Source: Serripes groenlandicus
Lineage: Eukaryota > Mollusca > Bivalvia > Cardiida > Cardiidae
Length of the DNA: 64,000 bases
Assembly (NCBI GenBank): GCA_031761405.1
Contig: JASEVX010000008.1
Location: 37,963,511-38,027,510, forward strand
Direction: 5' to 3'
Below are positions 55,820 to 64,000 of the stretch, piece after piece (within the stretch, counting starts at the first letter, position 1; each line of letters opens with the position of its first letter). The notes beneath the pieces were generated by a model that was given only the letters and a program-made list of their open reading frames with translations, did no database searches and was not told where the DNA came from. The translations under genes and the position numbers were made by a program.

Positions 55820-56889
55820 TAAACTGCTTCGAATAATGTGAGTGCAAAAACAAACACAAAACATGCTCCAAAAGCACAATTTCACTATTTGCCAAACTGT
55901 TTAATTTATGAAAATATAGGCATATATTATAATGCTAGATCTTCAAACTCAATTAGGCTACACTGTCAGCATTGATTGCTAATTGACTCTAGAACGTGCA
56001 GACGTGTATACATAACGTGTGTACACACTGCCATCGTGTGTCCTTTAAACCTTTGTAAACCAGTCTTATTATCTAGACGCTTTCATATATTTAAACAAGT
56101 ACAAAATAAAGCGTTTATAATATTGAGATTTACAAGCTTTTCTGGTTTTTGGTCTCGCGAGCTATTTATAGAACCTTTTGGAATTTCCAGATTTGAGTAT
56201 CACCAGAGTTGTCGTTATTTGCAAGGCAGAACGCGCAATGATATTTATTATCTGCCAAATCATGACGAAGATAATCAGAGTACAACCAACTCCTGCCGAA
56301 TCAGGTTAAAGGTCAAAAGGTTACGGTTGACTACAGTAAAAATAAAACGAGGCACAGGAGTATCATGATACTCTGCATAGCGTACCCAAGACGCCCGATG
56401 ATATTTATTATCTGCCCAAACATGAAGAAAGATAATATGTAAATAGTTTAACTCTATTTAGATATTTTCTCGATAAATCTCAAATATTAGTACCAATCCG
56501 GTATCAAAGTAGCACTAACATTATCATTATTAATCGTGTGCCTGCATCACTGATGGAACTATATATATATATGGCGGTTTAACGGAAGTGAGTAAATTGC
56601 CTTTGCAGAAATATCCAACCGATTGTTCAAATACGACTATATAATTTTTGTTTCGTTGTTGTTGTTTTGGTAGCACTGTGGCGATTGTCAACCAATCGCC
56701 ACAAAAAAGGAGTCATACTATTTTTAGAGCGTGTTATGGTATGTAGTCAATGGTTAAAAATGGGAAAGGAGAAAGCACTATTTAAGGTTTTTTTTGATAA
56801 GAAATTATTAAACTGTATATAATTTGTCAGATTTTCGTCTTGACTGATGCAAGAGACACAAGATAACATTGTAGGAGAGACAGAGTTTA
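55820..56889. other. Unassigned sequence
   Basis: A 130-codon frame (55976-56368) has no recognisable domain and lies beside a local repeat of GATATTTATTATCTGCC (near 56239 and 56398), so I do not call it. An (AT)n run sits at about 56561. Confidence 0.4.
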
Positions 56890-57050
56890 TTAACCCTTTT
56901 CCTCATATTGACGCCTCTGCAGCAGACGGCTATTTGAAAACATGGTGACTAAAGAAATTGCTAAAAACAAGCAATTTCTCCTTTTGTCACCATGTTTCCA
57001 ATTCGGGTAGGTTTTCAAAGTCGTCTGCAGATTTGTTGTATGTGGGAAGG
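56890..57050. mobile_element. Family 1 MITE, shortened
   Basis: TTAACCCTTTTCCTCATATT, hairpin AAATTGCTAAAAACAAGCAATTT (broken), and TTGTTGTATGTGGGAAGG. Confidence 0.7.
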
Positions 57051-57265
57051 TATTGTATCGAATTTGTCAGTTTTTTCATCTTGTCTACTGCGAGGGACAA
57101 AGAATAGCATCGTAGAAGAGAAAGAGCTAAGGGTTGTAATGAACTTGATGGCAGATTGTATGTTTTGAATTGAACAATGGTATTTACTATTTATGTACCT
57201 GATAAACAAGTATGGGATTATACCTATACAAAGGTGTGGCTATGAGGTGTACCTGACCAATTTCT

Positions 57266-57331
57266 TAACCCTTTACATACATACAAACTACGTTTGAACC
57301 CTGTTATAAAAGAGGCATCTGAAAGGGTTAC
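57266..57331. mobile_element. Family 1 MITE, miniature remnant
   Basis: TTAACCCTTTACATACATAC and AGGCATCTGAAAGGGTTA ends with almost no interior. Confidence 0.5.
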
Positions 57332-57426
57332 ACACTCCAAAAGTGTTGCACAAACAGTTAACTACATGCACATAACACATACTACCCATAATCAGATCTC
57401 TAAATAAGGGGCATTCTTCATGCTCC

Positions 57427-57625
57427 TAACCCTTTCACACTCACAACAAATCTGAAGACTTCAAGTAGACAACTTTGGAAATACTTAGTAATAAAAAGAA
57501 AGATCAGTTGAAGACAATGCCACAATGAAAACATTGTGAAAAAGAAGAATTTTTGTATGAGCAATTTCTCCTTTTGCCACATTGTTTGCCAGAGACTTCT
57601 GCTACAGATGTATATGTGATGGTAT
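57427..57625. mobile_element. Family 1 MITE, diverged
   Basis: CTAACCCTTTCACACTCACA, TATGAGCAATTTCTCCTTTT and GACTTCTGCTACAGATG. Confidence 0.6.
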
Positions 57626-57769
57626 AATTGGTGTTATTCACTTTGACAATGTACGAGGTAGTAAGAACATTGCACATTAATTTATAGAATGTATACATAT
57701 TGAGCATGTGAAATTGAGCCTAACATATAGTTTTCAAATGTCATCTGCCAAGGAAAAACCTCAAACGAA

Positions 57770-57945
57770 TGGTTAGTTTCAGATTTGGAACTGGGCGTCC
57801 TGGGTTTGATCCCTAGTCGCGGCGCAAAAAGTTATGCCTTGCCTTGGTTTATTTTCCCAGGGATCATGAATATTAAAGTGAACAATTGGCATGATATAAC
57901 TGAAATAATGTTGAAAACTGCGTAAAACCTCAACAAACTGACTGA
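57770..57945 (+). mobile_element. tRNA-derived SINE, damaged
   Basis: B box TGGGTTTGATCCC at about 57801, body with GGCATGATATAACTG and tail TGTTGAAAACTGCGTAAAAC. Confidence 0.65.
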
Positions 57946-58075
57946 TTGAAAGGACAACTGAATAGAGTTGTACTTGCACATCATGAGCAATTTCTCCTTT
58001 TGCCAAAATGTTTTCAAAGTGTGTGTACTGCAACAACGAAATTGGAAAAAGCCTTTGCAGGTGGACAAGGGTTGA
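57946..58075. mobile_element. Family 1 MITE, right part
   Basis: GAAAGGACAACTGAATAGAG, ATGAGCAATTTCTCCTTTTG, then decayed end. Confidence 0.55.
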
Positions 58076-58365
58076 ATGTGTTCAAAATTTATAATTGTGA
58101 GCGAAAGGTTACAAGAAGGAAAGTGTCATGATTTAGGAATGTTGTAATATTATGTATTATCAGTAAATAATCCCAAAGAGTCAATATAAGTTGATTAGTC
58201 CAGACATTGTTTGAGATATTTAGTTTGTGATATCAGAATGATAGGAAGTAATAGCTATAGAAGATGAATTGAATGGTTTTTATCACAAAGCCCTTTAAAA
58301 GTGCACAACTCTAAAACATATAGAATGAAAATTTAATGATCTGCTGAAAAGAGTATGCTATTGGC

Positions 58366-58595
58366 TTAACCCTTTCCCTCATACGACAATTCTGCAGCAG
58401 ACGACTTCGAACGTATTTTGTCAAAACATAGAAAATCTCCATAATTGAATGGATAACCTATGATAAAAAGTGGAAAACATTGTGCCAAAAGGAGAAATTG
58501 CACGTTTTGTGCAATTTCTTCTTTTGTCACTATGTTTTCAAAAAGCTGTCTGCTGCAGAGGCGTCAGAAAGCGTCTATATGAGGGAAAGGGTTAA
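58366..58595. mobile_element. Family 1 MITE, full length, opposite orientation
   Basis: 230 bp, TTAA to TTAA. It begins with the ACGACAATTCTGCAGCAGAC half and ends with the TCAGAAAGCGTCTATATGAG half, inverted relative to 24435. Hairpin AATTGCACGTTTTGTGCAATT. Confidence 0.9.
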
Positions 58596-59006
58596 ACAAT
58601 TCTAAAGAGACAACAACCAAAAAGACTTTCAAATACTTCTCTTTTGAAATTGTGAACAATATTTCACCCTTACCAACATAAATTACTTGTCTGCACTAGA
58701 GCAACATCTTAATTAAATAAACCAATTGTGCAATAAGATGACAATAATGAAGCATTTCTGTTTTTGCTTAGTTTTCAACTCAGTTTTGTAATTTTCTTTA
58801 TTTCTGCCGAGATTCTGCTGCAAATTTGTTGCATGTGTGAAATAATTGACCCTGCATAAACCTAAACAAGGAGATGAAATCTACTTTCTTGTACTTTCTT
58901 ATATCATTTATCATTCATTTTGTAATTTCAGTATTTTATCTCAGATTCTATAGCTTTTGTTACAGTATTAGGTAATAAGCAATCTTTTGACTGATAGTGT
59001 TGTTTC
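58596..59006. other. Unassigned, with MITE crumbs
   Basis: 58805-58850 resembles a MITE right end (CTGCTGCAAATTTGTTGCAT). Nothing else. Confidence 0.4.
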
Positions 59007-59237
59007 TTAACCCTTTCCCTCATATAGACTTTTTCTGACGCATCTGCAGCTGACAGCTTTTTGAAAACATAGTGACAAAAGAAGAAATTGCTCAAGACGA
59101 GCAATTTCTCCTTTTGACACTGTTTACCACTTTTAGTCATAATAACGTTATCCATTCAAATATAGAGATTTTCTATTTTTTGACAAAATACGTCAATGTC
59201 GTCTGCTGCAGAATTGTTGTATGAGAGAAAGGGTTAA
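59007..59237. mobile_element. Family 1 MITE, full length
   Basis: TTAACCCTTTCCCTCATATA to ATGAGAGAAAGGGTTAA, hairpin AATTGCTCAAGACGAGCAATT. Confidence 0.85.
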
Positions 59238-59475
59238 GATGACTGCCTCAGTGGTGTAATGAAAAAGCATAAACCTACGGTGCAGGAGGGTGCAGAATAG
59301 ATTCCCAGCCAGGTCATACCAAAGACTTTTAAAAATGTTAGTAATGGTACGTGGGACTTAAGGGTTAGCATCTGGCTCCCTGGCATCAGGATAAATGAAC
59401 CATTGGTACTGGTAACTTTACCAGGAACTGCTGTGATGTAACTGATAAATTGTCAAATGCGGATTAAATAGCCAT
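59238..59475 (+). mobile_element. tRNA-derived SINE, second family
   Basis: Head CTCAGTGGTGTAATG and decayed B box AGATTCCCAGCC, body GGCATCAGGATAAATGAACC and GTACTGGTAACTTTACC. It starts directly after the MITE. Confidence 0.65.
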
Positions 59476-59478
59476 ACA

Positions 59479-59767
59479 ATCCATTGATTGATTGGGGTTT
59501 AACGACGTTTTTAACAATTTCTTGGTCATATCACGGTGGCCATTTCACCTACTCATGCATTTCCCAGTTTTCTCACACCAGTAGTCCACACAACAAGCAA
59601 CTGGCTGCTTTTCCACATAGACTTGGCCCATTGGTTTAAGACGAATGACGCATGTCGCAATGACTTCTGTCAAATGTCGGAAAGAAAGTTGGCCGAGCCA
59701 GGATTCGAACTCACAACCCCTGGATTGACAGCCCGCGTCTTCACCGACTGAGCTACCGGGACTCGGC
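59479..59767 (-). mobile_element. Near-complete tRNA-derived SINE (289 bp)
   Basis: The minus-strand head has A box TAGCTCAGTCGG and B box GAGTTCGAATCC, a body with AACCAATGGGCCAAGTC, and tail GTCGTTAAACCCCAATCAAT. CCATACA at 59472-59478 and 59768-59774 is a likely target duplication. It is the best reference copy for the truncated SINEs at 6594 and 16532. Confidence 0.85.
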
Positions 59768-59970
59768 CCATACACACAAACAAGCTGAGATAAATGGTAT
59801 TCAATAGAATAATGATGTTGGTAGAAAGGGTTGTCAGAAAGTTGTTCAATCTAGTGATATAATCATAGGTGTAGTATATTTACCAATTGCCGGCTAGCTA
59901 TTCATGATATACAGTAAAAACGGGTCACCCACATTTTTGGAATTTGTTGAATTCCTGTCATGTTTGAACT

Positions 59971-60188
59971 CTGTTATCCCTTTCCCACATACAACAAATC
60001 TGTAGCAGACGACTTGGAAAACATTTATCAAAAATGCGAAAAATCTCCATAAATGAGAGTTTTAAGTTATTAAATAAGGTTGAAACATTGTGGCTCAAGG
60101 AGAAATTGCTTGTTTTGAGCAATTTCTTTTGCCACATTGTTTTCCAAAGTCCTGCTGCAGAGGCATCAGAAAGTGTCTATATGTGGTT
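59971..60188. mobile_element. Family 1 MITE
   Basis: GTTATCCCTTTCCCACATAC to GTGTCTATATGTGG; hairpin AATTGCTTGTTTTGAGCAATT. Confidence 0.7.
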
Positions 60189-60361
60189 AAAAGCAGAGAT
60201 ATAGATAAACAAGCCTTTGCTTATTATTTGAGGACCCACAGCATAGGGTTAAGGGGTTAAACATGGATTAAACCTTGTCCCATCTGCAGATTTGTTGTAA
60301 GTGTGAAAGTGTTAGCGAGCTGATAATGGGTAGTATGTGTCATGTGTAGTTTGTGCAACAC

Positions 60362-60552
60362 TGTCCCACTTACAGACGCTTTCAGATGCCAATGTGGCAA
60401 AAGAAGAAATTGCTCATATTGAGCAATTTCCAGTTGTGCCACAAAGTTATCAACTTAATTCATTTCTTTCATTTATAGTTTTTTTCCATCAGTTAGCCAA
60501 GATGATTTTTAAGTCATCAGCTGCAGATTTGTTGTATGTGGGATAGGGTTAA
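60362..60552. mobile_element. Family 1 MITE, left end lost
   Basis: CCACTTACAGACGCTTTCAG, hairpin AATTGCTCATATTGAGCAATT, end GTGGGATAGGGTTAA. A family 2 scrap (ACCCACAGCATAGGGTT) lies just before, at about 60234. Confidence 0.7.
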
Positions 60553-60598
60553 AGCAGCTGTAAGATTTGGGGACATGCAGTACTGTTGGACATTGCTT

Positions 60599-60828
60599 TA
60601 GTCTTTCCCACATACAGACGCTTTCTGACGCCTCAACAGCAGACAACTTTTTGAAAACATTCTTACAAATATAGACATTGCTCATGACATTGCTCATTTT
60701 CTCCTTTTGCCACAATGTTTTTAACTCTATTCAATGGTTATACTTTCATTTGAAAAAATGTCAATAGTTTTGTCTTGATTATTTCTAAGTCTTCTGCTGT
60801 AGATTTACTGTATGTGGGAAAGGGTTAA
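60599..60828. mobile_element. Family 1 MITE
   Basis: TAGTCTTTCCCACATACAGA to TGTGGGAAAGGGTTAA, with a local CATTGCTCATGACATTGCTC duplication at the centre. Confidence 0.75.
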
Positions 60829-61177
60829 TGCATAACAAGTGTAATAAATAATGCAGACTTATTGTTGAAAAATAGAGGAAGAGGAAAGAAGAAGTTTAAT
60901 TTTACGAGAAATAAGCGATAACATGTTCCTTCCCAAACGAAATGTTCCCATGGTCAGATGCTGTGTTAGCAAAAAATTTCAGTTAACATATATATGATTT
61001 CAAATTTCTTTGTTTTAGAACCAAATTATAGCAAGATGTGAAAATGTTATATATCAAAGCCATTCCTTTGGGGAATGGTTCTAAATTTCTCGGAATATTC
61101 AAGACAAAAAGAGATAAATCCTTGAACAGTTCAAAAGTGCATGTCTGCAGAATAGGAACATACTGTTCTCTTGTGGT
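60829..61177. other. Unassigned sequence
   Basis: No feature except a short palindrome CATTCCTTTGGGGAATG at about 61061. Confidence 0.4.
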
Positions 61178-61403
61178 TTAACCCTTTCCCTCATATAGAT
61201 GCTTTCTGACGCCTTTGCATCAGACGGCTGAAAACATAGTGACAAAAGAAGGAATTGCACAAAACGTGCAATTTCTCCCTTTGGCACGATGTTTTCCACT
61301 TTTAGTCATAGGTTATCCATTCAATTATAGAGATTTTCTATTTTTTGACAAAATATGTTCAAAGTCGTCTGCTGCAGAAATGTTGTATGAGGGGAAGGGT
61401 TAA
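61178..61403. mobile_element. Family 1 MITE, nearly full length
   Basis: TTAACCCTTTCCCTCATATA to GAGGGGAAGGGTTAA, hairpin AATTGCACAAAACGTGCAATT. Confidence 0.85.
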
Positions 61404-61901
61404 AAAACTGTTTGGAAAGGTAAATGATGGATATATTCTCTTCACTTAATATTTTTATATAAAGATGATTCCTATTGATTTAGCTTGATATGGACAAGTG
61501 TACCCCACATTTAATGCAAGACTTCTTATCATAGCTAAAATTAAAAGTCCTGTCTGTGGAAAACTCGAAAAACAATTGGCACTAACATTTTCATAGTGTT
61601 GAAAATATTGTCGAAATCAAAGAAATATACTGAAATGCAATGGTTGAAAACATAAAAACAAGTTTAGTCACCTTTATTTAGATGAGAAACTCGCCAGACC
61701 ATAAAAAAAGGGCGGGAAAATGAAAAAAAAAATGGTTCCTAAGGCATTGAATATTTGCAGGTCAAACACTATTTAAAGAGCAGTCTACATTGAAGCAGGC
61801 TAAAGTTATGTTCTTTGCATTGTTTAATTCTCCTGATCGCTAGTTATTGGTTTGGAAAGTTTGCAGTGATTCCTTCAAACAGAAACAAAGTTATGGCCAT
61901 T
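61404..61901. other. Unassigned AT-rich sequence
   Basis: No repeat or gene recognised. Confidence 0.4.
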
Positions 61902-62131
61902 TTGACCCTTTCCCAGATACAACATATCTGCAGCAGACAATTTTTCAAGATGAACCTGTAAAAATATGGAAAATCTATTAATGAAAGTTTAATTACTGAA
62001 TAGACTTGAAAATATTGGGACAATTGAAGAAATTGCTCATCATGAGCAATTTCTCCCATTTCCTACAATCTTTACAAAAGTTGTCTGCTTCAGAGGCATC
62101 AGAAAGGGTCTGTATGGGAGAATGTGTTAAT
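61902..62131. mobile_element. Family 1 MITE
   Basis: GACCCTTTCCCAGATACAAC to GGGAGAATGTGTTAA, hairpin AATTGCTCATCATGAGCAATT. Confidence 0.75.
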
Positions 62132-63029
62132 GCAACATGTGACAGACCGAGATCCCCATGAATCTCCCTAAACAGACAGACAGGTGACACAATAAGAAAG
62201 AATGGTATTTGACAGAATTCAAATCGGCGCTTTTGAACGTATTTTAACAAAATATTAAGAATAAAGTAAAAAAAGACTCGAAGTAGTTATTCAGATTGGC
62301 AATTCACCTTTTCTAGCAATGTTTTCATAAGATATGTATTACAAACTTGTGAAAATGAATCCACACGAGGGAAATGTTTTAAACAATTGCCTGGGAAAGG
62401 AAACAATTATTGCAATAACATGTAGTGATCAAATTTGTCTATGACAGTTACTGGCTTAACTGTTAACAAAAGGCGTATAGATTTTAATTTATGAGGGAAA
62501 GGGTTATCAGGGTATAGGAAACAGTGGATGAGTCATTCTGTGACCTTTACTACTACTCCATGGCTAGAAGTTCTTTTGTTCAGTTTTATCCCATTAACTT
62601 GTAATGCTATTTTTAGACTTTTATAAAATACGAAATATCAGAAACGTCGATATAGGATCAGTAAACAATATTGGGACAAAATAGAAAACACCAAGGAAGG
62701 GCAGAATAAAATTCAAGAAAACCTGTTATTTCAAAACCTTTGTGTTGTATTTTTTATGAATGAATCATTTCAATGGAAATGCAAGACATTTTTTTACAAG
62801 AAACTGATTGTCATTTAGTTGATGTGATAATTAATCATCTTTTCTTCAAAGGTAAAAAATATATATGAAAATTTGTAAAGTGACCGAAGTCAGACAATTT
62901 TGATTGTAAAAAATTGAAAAGATTTTGTCCAGAAATATGTGTAATTTGAATGATAAAATTAAGACAAGTTATTTGCCTCTCAGATTAAGTAGGTGATAGA
63001 TAGATATCTTAGTCTCCTTCATCAAATTG
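62132..63029. other. Unassigned, with MITE remnants
   Basis: 62230-62350 and 62456-62507 (ending ATGAGGGAAAGGGTTA) are family 1 pieces. From 62510 to 63030 nothing is recognised. Confidence 0.4.
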
Positions 63030-63215
63030 ATCTTAATCCTCCTTCAAGCACTTTGATGAATCTTAAAGTAGACAACATTTAAAATCATTTTGGCAAAGGG
63101 GGGATATTGATCACAAGCAAATAATTCCCAAGACAATGTACTTTCATTCTGATTGATATCCCATATATTTTTACCCGGATGTTTTCAAAGTTGTCAGCTG
63201 TTGGAAAAGATTAAC
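63030..63215. mobile_element. Family 1 MITE, degenerate
   Basis: TTAATCCTCCTTCAAGC, ATGTTTTCAAAGTTGTCAGC and GGAAAAGATTAA. Confidence 0.5.
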
Positions 63216-63325
63216 CAGAGGCCTTGATAGGGGGGGTTAATAAACTGATGTTTAAACTTCTGAAGAATCTTAAATAAGTGCATTTGGAAAAAGGTGAAGG
63301 AAAAGGTCAGGTTATTTGCCATAAA

Positions 63326-63560
63326 CTGTCGCAGTTGTGTAATGGTAGAGCGTCCACCTTGTGTGAATGAGTTGGCGTCTCGGGTCAAACCAAATACTTA
63401 AAAAATGGTAGTAAGGCTGCCTTCCTTGGTGCTCAGGGTTGCTGGACTGACTGACTGGCTGGTGTCAGGATTAATGGACCAGTAGTACTGGTAACTTACC
63501 CATGAAATGCTGTGAAATAACTGACAAATTATTGAAAGCAGCTTAAAACAACAAACAATA
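63326..63560 (+). mobile_element. tRNA-derived SINE, second family
   Basis: Head CGCAGTTGTGTAATGGTAGA (A box), a decayed B box, body CTGGTGTCAGGATTAATGGA and GTACTGGTAACTTACCC, tail TTGAAAGCAGCTTAAAAC. Confidence 0.7.
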
Positions 63561-63745
63561 AATCATTGTCATGCAGAGCTCTAGAAATTGAAAAGAACAA
63601 AATAGACATTTTGAAAATTGGAAGTTTGCTTTTGATGCATACTGGTAAATATAAAAAAACCTGACAGTTCTCCGAAGTTTTTCTCAAAAGAGGCGCTGAA
63701 TGCTGTCTGTATCAGGTAAAGGGGTAACCTTTGAAACAATCATCT

Positions 63746-63961
63746 GAACCCTTTCCAACAAATCTGCAGCAGACAACTTTGAAAACATCTGTGCAGAAAT
63801 ATGAACCATCACAATTAATGTTTATTTATTAAATAGAATTGAAAATATTGTGGCAAATGGTGAAATTGCTCATTATGAGCAATTTCACCTTTGCCACAAT
63901 ATTTTCAAAAGTCATCTGCTGCAGATGCGTCAATTTTTTTCTATATATGGGAAAGGGTTAA
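63746..63961. mobile_element. Family 1 MITE
   Basis: TGAACCCTTTCCAACAAATC to ATGGGAAAGGGTTAA. The central palindrome GAAATTGCTCATTATGAGCA with ATTTC extends into GGCAAATGGT / ACCTTTGCC arms. Confidence 0.8.
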
Positions 63962-64000
63962 ACAAAAGGGGCTCAACCAAAAGGAGTTGTAATGAGATCA

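Noticed and set aside
55976..56368. 130-codon plus-strand frame as a gene
   Set aside because: No recognisable domain, no splice or start support, and it runs into a local non-coding repeat.
59690..59767. Genuine tRNA gene on the minus strand
   Set aside because: A and B boxes are present but the acceptor and anticodon stems do not fold properly and the sequence continues into a SINE body with tail.

Overview
This is a repeat-dense, gene-poor, AT-rich window of animal nuclear DNA. It is most likely from a bivalve mollusc, probably a heterodont (clam or mussel-like) lineage; the species cannot be fixed from the sequence. The evidence is the repeat mix: heads of the type GAGGGCCATGATGGGCCT, elements whose units contain GGGCCATAACTC and end in a C-run/G-run hairpin, tRNA-derived SINEs with tails like GGCGTTAAACCCCAATCAAT, and ~160-bp satellites. 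There are no bacterial operons, no CRISPR array and no rRNA.

Only one host coding exon is convincing. It is a minus-strand first coding exon (25334-25769) whose product ends in a block resembling LARP1, with an in-frame stop upstream and a GT donor. The rest of that gene would lie at lower coordinates or outside the window; I found no second exon.

Layout. 1-4 kb: TTAA-flanked palindromic MITEs, one of them split by a 161-bp satellite array. 3.99-10.67 kb: a 43-bp minisatellite split by a 6,162-bp element (4225-10386). That element has inverted terminal repeats, an internal sequence equal to the reverse complement of its own circle junction, no target duplication, and decayed protein-like frames on the minus strand. 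This is the architecture of DIRS-type tyrosine-recombinase retrotransposons and is the main discovery here. 10.7-25 kb: MITEs, SINEs, a 1.2-kb TIR element with a 5-bp duplication, and mini-Helitron/HINE-like elements, many nested with visible target duplications. 25-28 kb: the LARP1-like exon, its putative promoter, and a Helitron-like element with a hairpin plus CTAA end. 28-31 kb: SINE and tandem-unit elements. 31.4-43 kb: a 1.3-kb inverted repeat around a 29-bp minisatellite, then further blocks of the same minisatellite and a second Helitron-like copy with nested insertions. 43-49 kb: a diverged 1.6-kb duplication, a 166-bp satellite element and a tiny perfect palindrome with an 8-bp duplication. 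49-64 kb: the densest MITE cluster plus SINEs.

The dominant family is the TTAA MITE, with about 45 full or partial copies. The nesting gives a relative insertion order that can be read from the sequence alone.
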